NCBI GenBank assembly: GCA_041584755.1
Contig: JBFHDK010000066.1
Span: forward strand, 1 to 16,845
Origin: HB2-32-21 sp003448675
GTDB taxonomy: Bacteria; Pseudomonadota; Gammaproteobacteria; Pseudomonadales; Porticoccaceae
Direction: 5' to 3'
Length of the DNA stretch: 16,845 bases
Shown: positions 1 to 6,743 of the stretch, piece by piece
How the letters are laid out: each line of letters opens with the position of its first letter
Position numbering within the stretch: position 1 is the first letter of the stretch
Notes under the pieces: model-generated
What the model was told of the DNA's origin: nothing
What the model saw: only the letters and a program-made list of their open reading frames with translations
The model's database searches: none
Position numbers and translations under genes: made by a program

Positions 1-1
1 G

Positions 2-1291
2 CATGCCTTTGCCATAGTGGGTTACGACGATAAGGCTTTCTGGGTACAGAATTCGTGGGGTAGGGGCTGGGGCATACAAAACCGACCGGGCAGGGAGGGC
101 CTGGCGCGCTGGTCCTACGAGGATTGGCACGAAAATCTGATGGACGCCTGGGTATTCAGCCTGGCGCTGTCAACGCCTCAGATCTGGCACCTGCCCGATA
201 ACCGGGAAAGGAACCGCAGTGGGCTGGCAAAAAAACCAAGTCCACCGCGCAGCGAAATCGCCGGTCATTTTGTTCACGTCGACGACGGTCGCTATCACAC
301 GCAGGGCACCTATTGGAGTGATGCCGAGGACATTCGCACCACGGCTAAAAACCTGGCAAAAAGTAAAAAAGACCGTTATCAGCATTTGCTGTTGTACGCC
401 CACGGTGGCCTTAATTCGCCCAAGGCTTCGGCCCGGCGCATTGCCGCCATGAAGCAAACGTTTAAAGATAACGGTATCTATCCCTTTCACTTCATGTACG
501 ACACGGGGATTTTGGAAGAACTCAAGGACATTATTTTTAAGCGGGAAAAACAAGCGCAAGAGCGCGCTGGAGCCATTACCGACTGGACCGATCGCTTACT
601 GGAATGGAGTACACGCATTCCTGGGCGGGCCCTGTGGCGTGAAATGAAAAGCGGGGCCGCTCGACCCTTTCTACCCGGGTGCGCCGGTACGCGGACACTC
701 AAGATTTTTCTGGATGAGCTGGCGCGAAAAGGCAGCACCAGACTGAAGGTGCATATTGTCGGCCACAGCACGGGCGCCATATTACTTGCCAACCTGCTTG
801 AAGCCCTGGAAGAATTGGCGCCGGAGTTGCGTTTGACAACTTGTACTTTGTTAGCGCCCGCATGTACCGTGGATTTGTTTCGCAGCCATTACTTCCCTTA
901 CCTGGCTCAAGGTGGTGACACCTTCGGCATTGACAAAATGATGGTATACAACCTCACCGATAAACTGGAGCAAGATGACCAGGTCGGGCAGGTCTATCGC
1001 AAGTCGCTGCTGTACATGGTTTCCCGAGCGTTTGAGGAACAAATTGATCCTCCGCAAGCCATCCTGGGAATGCAAAAGTACTCCGATGATTTGTTGGTGG
1101 AGTCGGCGGTGGAGGATCTGGATGAAAAATTTCGCCTGATCTACAGTCGTGGTAGAGACGGCGATCCGTCCCAGAGCGAAACGCACGGTGGCTTCGATAA
1201 TGACGTTGCGACCATGAATTCCCTACTGCAAAGCATCCTTGAAGGGAAGGAGCCGAAGATCCCGTTTACCGCCGAGTCCCTCGACTATTAG
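2..1291 (+). CDS. Papain-like (C1) cysteine peptidase fused to alpha/beta-hydrolase domain, 5'-truncated by window edge
   Basis: The reading frame is open from base 2 and begins HAFAIVGYDD, followed by NSWGRGWG. These are the conserved catalytic His (codon 2-4) and Asn (codon 50-52) blocks of C1 papain-family peptidases. The catalytic Cys must lie upstream of the window. A GTG at 17 falls inside the His block, so it is not the start. After a linker, the C-terminal part looks like an alpha/beta hydrolase: an AHGG oxyanion-type segment near 399-410, a GHSTG nucleophile elbow (Ser codon 767-769) and a late THGG near 1180 that may hold the catalytic His. At least 429 residues are visible. The substrate is unknown; the domains suggest a protease plus an esterase/lipase-like or partner-binding module. 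A muramidase gene starts 58 bp downstream on the same strand. The peptidase call is firm, the hydrolase call good, and the biological role unassigned. Confidence 0.78.
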   Translation, partial: HAFAIVGYDDKAFWVQNSWGRGWGIQNRPGREGLARWSYEDWHENLMDAWVFSLALSTPQIWHLPDNRERNRSGLAKKPSPPRSEIAGHFVHVDDGRYHTQGTYWSDAEDIRTTAKNLAKSKKDRYQHLLLYAHGGLNSPKASARRIAAMKQTFKDNGIYPFHFMYDTGILEELKDIIFKREKQAQERAGAITDWTDRLLEWSTRIPGRALWREMKSGAARPFLPGCAGTRTLKIFLDELARKGSTRLKVHIVGHSTGAILLANLLEALEELAPELRLTTCTLLAPACTVDLFRSHYFPYLAQGGDTFGIDKMMVYNLTDKLEQDDQVGQVYRKSLLYMVSRAFEEQIDPPQAILGMQKYSDDLLVESAVEDLDEKFRLIYSRGRDGDPSQSETHGGFDNDVATMNSLLQSILEGKEPKIPFTAESLDY

Positions 1292-1349
1292 TATGGATTG
1301 ATCCTAAGCCAAACGCCGGTTTTGTTAGTGCAATTGAAGGAACAAGTAA

Positions 1350-1919
1350 ATGGCTAATTTTACTGAAGCGTATCGACTCACTTCTGCCCATGAAGGCGGT
1401 TACGTCAATGATCGCGTCGACCGGGGCGGCGAAACCTACCGGGGCATATCGCGCATCCATCATCCCAACTGGCAGGGGTGGCGGGTGATTGACGCAGCCA
1501 AAAGCGAGGCGAACTTTCCGGGCTCGCTAAAATCCGACCGTAGCCTGCAGGCCAGCGTTAAAAAATTTTATAGGCAAAGGTATTGGGACCCATTCAGGGG
1601 GGACGATATTCCGGATCAGGAGGTCGCTAATGAACTATACGATACCGGCGTTAATATGGGTCTGCGCCGCGCGGTGCGCTTCCTGCAACATGGCTTGAAT
1701 TTACTCAATCGCGACGAAAAAGATTATCGGGATCTGGTGGTGGACGGCTGGTTCGGTGAGCGAACACTGGCTACCTTGCTGACCCATCTGGAGCAGGAAG
1801 AAAACGCCGATCCCCTGTTGAAGCTACTGAACATACAACAGGGCGCACGCTATGCAGCCATCATGGAGGCCGACAGCAGCCAGGAGCGTTTTGCCCGCGG
1901 TTGGCTCAAACGCGCCTGA
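1350..1919 (+). CDS. GH108-family N-acetylmuramidase-type peptidoglycan hydrolase
   Basis: This 189-residue protein has the layout of the GH108 family, small muramidases known from phage endolysins and 'secretion activator' proteins. The N-terminal EGGYVND contains the expected catalytic Glu (Glu15), followed by DRGGETYRGIS (about 24-34). ANELYDTGVNMG lies in the middle. The C-terminal part (about 120-189, with LLNIQQGARY and ERFARGWLKR) matches the predicted peptidoglycan-binding domain usually attached to GH108. No signal peptide or membrane segment is visible, so export would need a holin, another secretion route or lysis. A GAAGGAA ribosome site at 1336-1342 supports the ATG. It probably follows the peptidase/hydrolase gene in one transcript. 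No holin, spanin or immunity gene is recognisable nearby. Cleavage of the MurNAc-GlcNAc bond is a family inference. Confidence 0.85.
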   Translation: MANFTEAYRLTSAHEGGYVNDRVDRGGETYRGISRIHHPNWQGWRVIDAAKSEANFPGSLKSDRSLQASVKKFYRQRYWDPFRGDDIPDQEVANELYDTGVNMGLRRAVRFLQHGLNLLNRDEKDYRDLVVDGWFGERTLATLLTHLEQEENADPLLKLLNIQQGARYAAIMEADSSQERFARGWLKRA

Positions 1920-1959
1920 TGCAAGGCATCGTGCGCCTTATCTGAAGAGCCCTGACTAT

Positions 1960-2604
1960 TCAGTGAAAATCGATGCCCAAAACAGCTGACAGGTCGGTAA
2001 TAGCCTGTGCCTCCGAAAGCACCTTGATGGTGGTCATGCCCAGTTGGCGGGCGGGCTTCAGGTTAATGCCCAGATCATCCAGATAAACCACGGCATTGGG
2101 CTGGACATCCATACGCTCACAGGCGAGCAGGTAGAATTCAGGCTGGGGTTTACGCATGCCTTCCTTGCTGGATTCCAGCACATGGTCAAACAGACTCATG
2201 GCCCGTTGCACGGCGGCGGCGTTTTCCGGTGTGCGGGACATACCCGGCCCCTTGCCTGAACGGACATTGTTGGTCAGGCAGGAGATCTTGTAGTTGCGCT
2301 TGCAGCGTTCCAACACCTTGACCATGCGTGGGCGAACGTCGCCGGCCAGCAGTTTGATAACTTCCTTGCCCGGCACCGGGTGGCCAGCGGCGGTGGATTC
2401 TTCAAGAAATAGCTGATCGAACTCGTCGATGGAAACCTTATTGGCTTCAAACTGCGCCCAGGCGTTGGTATCCGGGTTGGTGGCATTGATGCTCCGGATG
2501 AAGTTCATGGGCAGCCCCCGTTCGCTTTCGTAACGTTTGAAGGCCTCAAAAGGCGAGCTGGTAATGACGCCGCCAAAATCCCAAAGTACTGCTTCTATGG
2601 CCAT
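1960..2604 (-). CDS. HAD-superfamily (subfamily IA-like) hydrolase
   Basis: This 214-residue protein carries the four HAD motifs in order. Motif I is LWDFGGV with nucleophile Asp9, motif II is CLTNN with Thr111, motif III is RKPQPEFY with Lys152, and motif IV is VYLDDLGINLKPA with Asp176/177. The N-terminal part between motifs I and II is a helical cap. The set resembles the HAD domain of epoxide-hydrolase and ACAD10-like proteins, which are phosphatases or phosphatase-like. The usual second Asp of motif I (nucleophile +2) is Gly11; it acts as general acid/base in phosphatases, so ordinary phosphatase activity is uncertain. The start ATG is preceded on the minus strand by AGGA. It is convergent with the muramidase gene and divergent from cbpA, so it is probably a single-gene transcript. 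The substrate is unknown. Confidence 0.8.
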   Translation of the reverse strand: MAIEAVLWDFGGVITSSPFEAFKRYESERGLPMNFIRSINATNPDTNAWAQFEANKVSIDEFDQLFLEESTAAGHPVPGKEVIKLLAGDVRPRMVKVLERCKRNYKISCLTNNVRSGKGPGMSRTPENAAAVQRAMSLFDHVLESSKEGMRKPQPEFYLLACERMDVQPNAVVYLDDLGINLKPARQLGMTTIKVLSEAQAITDLSAVLGIDFH

Positions 2605-2645
2605 AGCTGGTGTTCCTGATGAATCGTGTTGTCGCGCTGACTCGA

Positions 2646-2700
2646 CGCAACCTAAGTGAATTTTGTGCTGAAAAATGTAAGCGCGCTATCATAGGTTGCG
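2646..2700. promoter_or_regulatory. 9-bp perfect inverted repeat with 37-nt spacer
   Basis: CGCAACCTA at 2646-2654 is repeated as its reverse complement TAGGTTGCG at 2692-2700. The arms are exact. The spacer is A/T-rich, with no T-tract after the right arm, so it does not look like a terminator. Its position just upstream of the divergent HAD gene would suit an operator or a paired protein-binding site, but no regulator is identified. Confidence 0.35.
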
Positions 2701-2767
2701 GGCTGAATTCTCGCAAACCTGCACGAGAACATGTCAAGCCGGGTTGGTAAAACTCAGCTAAAGGCTA

Positions 2768-2790
2768 CTTGAAAGTTGCTTATTCCGGAT
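2768..2790 (+). promoter_or_regulatory. Possible heat-shock (sigma-32-like) or sigma-70 promoter for cbpA
   Basis: CTTGAAA at 2768-2774 matches the classic -35 element of heat-shock promoters. CCGGAT at 2785-2790 is a partial match to the CCCCAT -10 element, but the 11-nt spacing after CTTGAA is shorter than usual. TTGAAA within it could equally be a sigma-70 -35 box, although no good -10 hexamer follows at 17 nt. This is weak support only. Confidence 0.25.
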
Positions 2791-2914
2791 CAATAACTGT
2801 CTGTTGAGTGCTGCTATCTTTTAACCGATGCTTTTTCGTGTTTGCTATGCTAGGAACGTTAGCCAACCAGGATTCAGGCGAGGAAAGCGGCGTTACTGTC
2901 ATCGTGGAGGTGCG

Positions 2915-3874
2915 ATGGAATTCAGGGATTATTACCAAATACTGGAGCTAGAGCGTGATGCCAGCCAGGACGATGTCAAGCGTGCCTATCGCAAACTGGC
3001 GCGTAAATATCATCCGGATGTCAGCTCCGAAGCCGATGCGGAAGAAAAATTCAAGGCTGTCGGTGAGGCCTATGAGGTGCTCAAGGATCCCGAAAAGCGG
3101 GCTGCCTATGATCAACTGGGTGCTGACTGGCAGGCAGGCCAGGAATTTAACGCGCCCCCCGGCTGGGACGCGGGTTTCGAATTTAGCGGTGGCGGTTTCA
3201 CCCAGGGCGATAGCCAGGCTTTTAGCGATTTTTTTGAATCGCTATTTGGCCAGCGCTTTGATAGTGGCGGGGCTTCCGCATTCAAGCGGGGGCCGCGAGG
3301 CTATCAGGGCCGCGGCCAGGATCATCATGCCCGCATCATGATTGATCTGGAGGACTCGCTAAACGGTGCCTCGCGGGCGATTACCTTGCGTGTGCCCGAG
3401 GTGGACGGGACCGGACATGTATATACCCGCAACCACACACTCAATGTGAAAATTCCCAAAGGCGTTGCACCGGGGCAGCAAATCCGCTTACAAGGGCAGG
3501 GTGATCCCGGCCCCGGTGGCGGCCCGGCTGGCGACCTTTATCTGGAAGTGGTATTTAAACCTCACCGCCGGTATCGTCTGGAAGGACGGGATATTTATCT
3601 GTATTTGCCAGTGGCTCCCTGGGAAGCGGCTCTGGGCGCTACTGTCAAGGCGCCCACGCCCACGGGCGTCGTTGATTTGAAGATTCCAGCAGGCAGCAAA
3701 GCGGGCAAAAAAATGCGCATAAAAGGCCGGGGCTTGCCCGGTAAACAGGCAGGGGATTTTTACGTGGTTATCGAGCTGGTGTTGCCACCAGTTGATGACG
3801 ACAAGGTTAAACAGGCTTATCAAGACCTGGCACGTGTTAGCGGCTTTAATCCCCGTGCGGATCTGGGAGTTTGA
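2915..3874 (+). CDS. cbpA: J-domain co-chaperone / curved-DNA-binding protein CbpA
   Basis: This 319-residue protein starts at MEFRDYY, preceded by GGAGG, rather than at the upstream in-frame codon at 2828, which would add an unlikely leader. A J domain occupies about residues 4-68, with the HPD signature at 33-35 (KYHPDVS) that stimulates DnaK ATPase. A Gly/Phe-rich stretch follows (about 80-130, e.g. FSGGGFTQG). Two beta-rich C-terminal substrate-binding domains then follow (for example KIPKGVAPGQQIRLQGQG). The Cys-rich zinc-finger of true DnaJ is absent, which makes it a type II, CbpA-like co-chaperone. The next gene encodes the CbpM modulator, which supports the name. CbpA acts with DnaK in the cytoplasm and in E. 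coli also binds curved DNA. Confidence 0.93.
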   Translation: MEFRDYYQILELERDASQDDVKRAYRKLARKYHPDVSSEADAEEKFKAVGEAYEVLKDPEKRAAYDQLGADWQAGQEFNAPPGWDAGFEFSGGGFTQGDSQAFSDFFESLFGQRFDSGGASAFKRGPRGYQGRGQDHHARIMIDLEDSLNGASRAITLRVPEVDGTGHVYTRNHTLNVKIPKGVAPGQQIRLQGQGDPGPGGGPAGDLYLEVVFKPHRRYRLEGRDIYLYLPVAPWEAALGATVKAPTPTGVVDLKIPAGSKAGKKMRIKGRGLPGKQAGDFYVVIELVLPPVDDDKVKQAYQDLARVSGFNPRADLGV

Positions 3875-3876
3875 AG

Positions 3877-4212
3877 ATGGCGGCACCAGGGTCAGGTACA
3901 ACAAAAAGAACCCTCAGCGGTGTTTTACTGGATGAAGAAACACTGCTGAGTCTGGCGGATATGGCGCGAGCCTGTGCAGTCCATGCTGACTATATTATCG
4001 AGTTGGTCGAGGAGGGGGTTATCGAGAAGCAGGGTAATGAACCCCTCGAATGGCGTTTCAATGCCCTGTGTCTGCGCAAGGCTCGCAAGGCCGTGCGTCT
4101 GCAAAATGACCTGGGCGTCAATATGCCCGGTGTGGCTCTGGCCTTGCAGCTTCTGGACGAGCTGGAGGCACTGCAAGACCAGTTGACCCACCTGCCGAGA
4201 GAGCTGTTATGA
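3877..4212 (+). CDS. cbpM: Chaperone modulatory protein CbpM (MerR-like fold)
   Basis: This small protein (111 residues from ATG 3877) has a MerR-type helix-turn-helix look: LADMARACAVHADYIIELVEEG, then a WRF segment and a leucine-rich C-terminal helix (ALALQLLDELEALQDQL). This is the CbpM pattern; CbpM binds the J domain of CbpA and inhibits it. ATG 3877 was chosen over TTG 3871 because GGGAG lies just upstream at 3866-3870. The gene begins 2 bp after the cbpA stop and its own stop overlaps the trxC start by 4 bp (ATGA), so all three should be translationally coupled. Direct DNA binding is not expected, as the fold is used for protein contact. Confidence 0.88.
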   Translation: MAAPGSGTTKRTLSGVLLDEETLLSLADMARACAVHADYIIELVEEGVIEKQGNEPLEWRFNALCLRKARKAVRLQNDLGVNMPGVALALQLLDELEALQDQLTHLPRELL

Positions 4213-4652
4213 GCGATATGATCCATGTTTTTTGCCCAGCGTGTTTTGCGCCCAACCGCCTGCCCGAAGCCAGGATTGACGCCGGGCCACGGTGCGGGGC
4301 CTGCAAAAACGCCCTGATCGGCGGGGTCGTGCCTAACCTTAACGCCAAATACTTTGCAAAAATCACCCAGGGCAGCAGCCTGCCGGTGATGGTGGACTGT
4401 TGGGCGCCCTGGTGTGGACCTTGCAAGGCCATGGCGCCAGCCTTTGAACAGGCGGCTCAGGCGTTGCAGGGACAGGTCTACTTTGCCAAGTTGAATACCG
4501 AAGAGGAGCAGATACTGGGCCAGAGCCTGGGTATTCGTAGTATCCCCACACTGTTGCTCTTTGCCCGCGGCAAGGAGGTGGCTCGCCAGGCCGGGGCCAT
4601 GTCCGCCGAGCAAATCACCAGTTGGTTGAAAGTCCAGCTTCAAAATGGCTGA
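4209..4652 (+). CDS. trxC: Thioredoxin 2 (zinc-binding thioredoxin TrxC)
   Basis: This 147-residue protein has an N-terminal zinc ribbon, two CxxC pairs (Cys9/12 and Cys29/32), joined to a thioredoxin domain. The active site is WCGPC (residues 68-72) and the cis-proline is Pro113 in SIPTLLLF. This two-part arrangement is diagnostic for thioredoxin 2, a cytoplasmic disulfide reductase with a role in oxidative stress. An extra Cys64 sits just before the active-site segment (VDCWAPWC), where E. coli TrxC has Phe. The start ATG overlaps the cbpM stop, so it is the third gene of the operon. The length matches the family. Its placement behind cbpA-cbpM suggests joint control of folding and thiol repair. 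Confidence 0.93.
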   Translation: MSDMIHVFCPACFAPNRLPEARIDAGPRCGACKNALIGGVVPNLNAKYFAKITQGSSLPVMVDCWAPWCGPCKAMAPAFEQAAQALQGQVYFAKLNTEEEQILGQSLGIRSIPTLLLFARGKEVARQAGAMSAEQITSWLKVQLQNG

Positions 4653-4764
4653 TGCGGGCCGGGATTCACACTCAAGCTTCCTTCATCAATGGCGATTTTT
4701 ATTCGCTGCCGGTAGTATCCCGGGTTTCACGCCGTAAAAACCATAACAAATTAAGGAAATCCGT

Positions 4765-5316
4765 ATGAAGTTATCGAAACCCCGTATCACCCCTATGGAG
4801 CCCAATGAGTGGAGTGAGGCCCAGAAGGATATGCTGGCGCCCATCAAGGAGTCCGGCCCTTTCTACAACGTCCTGGGGACTATTAGCCGACACTGGGATG
4901 CAGCGGAGAAATTCACTGTCTGGGCCTATCACATTATGGGGGAGACCTCGCGACTGCAGCCTCGTGAGCGGGAAATACTGATTTTGCGCATCGGCTGGTT
5001 GTGCGAAGCGGAGTATGAATGGGGTCAGCACGTGATTTTCGGCCGCGAAGCGGGCCTCACTGATGAGGAAATCCAGCGTATCAAAAAGGGCCCTGATGCC
5101 GAGGGCTGGAGCGCCTTTGATGCCGCATTGCTGCGCGCCACCGATGAATTGCACGAAGGTGCCTGTATCAGCGATGCCACCTGGGCCGAGCTGAGCGAGC
5201 AGTACGACCAGCAGCAAATGATGGACGTGGTGTTCACTGTGGGCCAGTACAACATGGTGTCCATGGCCCTGAACAGCTTTGGCGTGCAACTCGACGAGGG
5301 AGTGGACGGTTTTTAA
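4765..5316 (+). CDS. Carboxymuconolactone decarboxylase (CMD/AhpD-like) family protein
   Basis: This 183-residue all-helical protein has the CMD-family core: an REREILILR helix, then LCEAEYEWGQHVIFGREAGLT with Cys80 and His89, then FDAALLRATDELH and the VVFTVGQYNMVSMALNSFGV helix. AhpD-type peroxidase-cycle enzymes need a CxxC pair. Here the second Cys is replaced by Glu83, so disulfide reductase activity is unlikely. Family members include gamma-carboxymuconolactone decarboxylase (protocatechuate route) and many uncharacterised proteins. No other aromatic-degradation gene is in the window, so the substrate stays open. A TTAAGGAAAT site (4751-4760) lies just upstream of the ATG. It has 112 bp of space after trxC and is probably transcribed separately or weakly linked. 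Confidence 0.85.
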   Translation: MKLSKPRITPMEPNEWSEAQKDMLAPIKESGPFYNVLGTISRHWDAAEKFTVWAYHIMGETSRLQPREREILILRIGWLCEAEYEWGQHVIFGREAGLTDEEIQRIKKGPDAEGWSAFDAALLRATDELHEGACISDATWAELSEQYDQQQMMDVVFTVGQYNMVSMALNSFGVQLDEGVDGF

Positions 5317-5471
5317 ACAGGCACTTCAGTCTGGGGGGCTGATGATGATACAAACAAACTTGCACGGATACTAAACAGTGACGCGGCTCTCGAATAATAG
5401 ATAATCCCGTCTGATGATCACTAGAGAGCCGTTTACAATGCGTTAGTCAAACGACGGTAAAGGAGATCAAT
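5317..5471 (+). promoter_or_regulatory. Bactofilin upstream region with 8-bp inverted repeat
   Basis: This 155-bp gap contains CGGCTCTC at 5384-5391 and its exact reverse complement GAGAGCCG at 5424-5431, separated by 32 nt. There is no T-tract, so it could be an operator or an mRNA leader structure rather than a terminator. A strong AAAGGAGAT ribosome site at 5459-5467 serves the bactofilin ATG. No clear -35/-10 pair could be fixed. Confidence 0.35.
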
Positions 5472-5999
5472 ATGTTCGAAAAGCAGCGTAATGGTAAAAC
5501 CGTGCCCGCATCCGACGTCAGTAGTGACTCCGCGGCCGCAACCCCCTTCCAGGATAGCCCATCGTCGAGCGTGCGACGATCTGCGTTAATTGGATCGTCG
5601 ATTAAAATCACGGGCGACGTGGTCGGTGATGAAAACCTTGTTATCGATGGTTCGGTCGAAGGGACGATTAATTTATCCTCCAATGAACTGGTGATCGGCC
5701 AGAGTGGACACATCAATGCCAATATGAGTGCTAACATTATTCGAGTGGACGGTGAGGTAAAAGGCGATATCAACGGACAGGAGAAAGTCATCGTCTCCAA
5801 TACCGGACGAGTCAAGGGTAATATCGTCGCACCTCGGGTAACCCTGGAAGATGGCGCCAAATTCAAGGGTAGTATTGATATGGATCCAGGTGGCTTAGAG
5901 ACGGCGAGAACTCCTGTGGAAAAAGCGGGCTCTTCTCTCACTAAGACAAACGGAGTTAACGATATCCTGGAAAAGGCTTCTTCAGATACCGGCGGATAA
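5472..5999 (+). CDS. Bactofilin family polymer-forming cytoskeletal protein
   Basis: This 175-residue protein has a disordered, Ser-rich N-terminal tail (about 1-37) and a central bactofilin domain (about 38-140). It ends in a disordered tail. The domain shows the repeating hydrophobic/Gly pattern of a right-handed beta-helix: ITGDVVGDENLVIDGSVEG, then VIGQSGHINANM, then VDGEVKGDI, then VSNTGRVKGNI. Bactofilins polymerise without nucleotide and scaffold cell-wall enzymes or polar structures; the partner here is unknown. There is no transmembrane helix. The start codon is well supported by AAAGGAGAT seven to eight bases upstream. The next gene lies in the same frame directly after the TAA stop. 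Confidence 0.92.
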   Translation: MFEKQRNGKTVPASDVSSDSAAATPFQDSPSSSVRRSALIGSSIKITGDVVGDENLVIDGSVEGTINLSSNELVIGQSGHINANMSANIIRVDGEVKGDINGQEKVIVSNTGRVKGNIVAPRVTLEDGAKFKGSIDMDPGGLETARTPVEKAGSSLTKTNGVNDILEKASSDTGG

Positions 6000-6008
6000 T
6001 ACCGAGCC

Positions 6009-6587
6009 TTGGAACTACGTTGTAACCTGCTAGCTTCGCTTCTGGATGACCTTGACGAGGAGCGAAAATTGACTGTTTTCGATGCCGGATCAGCCACGTC
6101 GGAGACAGTCGAATTCTTTTCAAACTTCAAGTGCCGACTTCACTTTTCCGATCTTTTTTCCCGGGAAGCTCTTGGCTGTCTCGAGGGAGAGCTAGCGGAA
6201 GATGAATTGCTCGATCATTTCCAGGAATTACTCAGTTTTCCGACGAGTATGAGCTTTGACGTTTGCCTGCTTTGGGATGTTTTGAATTATCTAAACGAGC
6301 CGGCCCTGAAAGCGTTCACCAAAGTCCTATCCCGTTACCTGAATAGTGATACGCGTATTCACGGCTTCGCTACGTTAAAGCCTTCGACACCCTTTCCCAA
6401 CCAGGTGTTTTCGCTCGCGAAAATTAACACCTTAAAGCTAAAAACTCGCTCCGTTACGCAGTTTCCGTATTACCTGCATTCGCAGTTGACCTTGAATAAA
6501 ACCCTGAGCGGCATGAAGGTTGGCAAAGCCACCTTGCTTGCCAATGGGCTATTGGAAATTTCATTTAACAAAGCCTATGACAACTGA
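6009..6587 (+). CDS. Degenerate class I methyltransferase-like protein, coupled to bactofilin
   Basis: This hypothetical protein has up to 192 residues, beginning at TTG 6009. It is in the same frame as the bactofilin and separated from its TAA by only three sense codons. The sequence resembles a Rossmann-fold methyltransferase: LTVFDAGSATSETV (about 21-34) sits where the SAM motif VxDxGxGxG belongs, and FDVCLLWDVLNYL (about 85-97) matches the motif IV region of class I enzymes. The glycines of motif I are largely lost (GSATS), so SAM binding is doubtful. No good ribosome site precedes TTG, so translation may depend on re-initiation after the bactofilin stop. A start further inside the ORF cannot be excluded. 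No family name can be given; a partner role for the bactofilin is inference from position. Confidence 0.7.
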   Translation: MELRCNLLASLLDDLDEERKLTVFDAGSATSETVEFFSNFKCRLHFSDLFSREALGCLEGELAEDELLDHFQELLSFPTSMSFDVCLLWDVLNYLNEPALKAFTKVLSRYLNSDTRIHGFATLKPSTPFPNQVFSLAKINTLKLKTRSVTQFPYYLHSQLTLNKTLSGMKVGKATLLANGLLEISFNKAYDN

Positions 6588-6743
6588 CTGCTCCCCTGGC
6601 GAGAGAAAACAAGCGGGCATTTAGTGGCTATATGCTTCCATCCTATGGATTTGCCTTCACTCCGCAATAGTATCGTCACGCTCATGCCGTAATTCCCGCT
6701 TAGTGTTTTGACTCGCGTTAATGTCCAAAAAGGGAGTTTAGCT

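Larger units (their letters stand above)
2605..2914. other. 310-bp divergent intergenic region between HAD gene and cbpA
   Basis: I see no convincing gene here. The frame of cbpA stays open back to 2828, but the J-domain start and a GGAGG site place the real start at 2915. The region must hold the promoters of both divergent genes. It contains a perfect 9-bp inverted repeat (2646-2654 and 2692-2700) and a CTTGAAA box at 2768-2774, listed separately. Confidence 0.6.

Noticed and set aside
17..19. GTG as start codon of the first gene
   Set aside because: It falls inside the conserved catalytic His block (HAFAIVGY), and the frame is open to the window edge, so the true start is upstream.
1918..1939. 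Small hairpins (GATGC/GCATC, AAGGC/GCCTT) after the muramidase gene
   Set aside because: Stems are only 5 bp, are mutually exclusive and lack a T-tract. They are too weak to call a terminator.
2828..2914. N-terminal extension of cbpA from base 2828
   Set aside because: The extension is Arg/Cys-rich with no family match, and the GGAGG site and J-domain start point to ATG 2915.
3990..4643. 217-codon minus-strand open frame opposite cbpM and trxC
   Set aside because: The plus-strand genes have clear domains and tight operon spacing. The antisense product has no motif.
5447..6130. 227-codon minus-strand open frame opposite the bactofilin
   Set aside because: The bactofilin has a strong ribosome site and a beta-helix pattern. 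The opposite frame is a low-complexity Ser/Thr-rich shadow.
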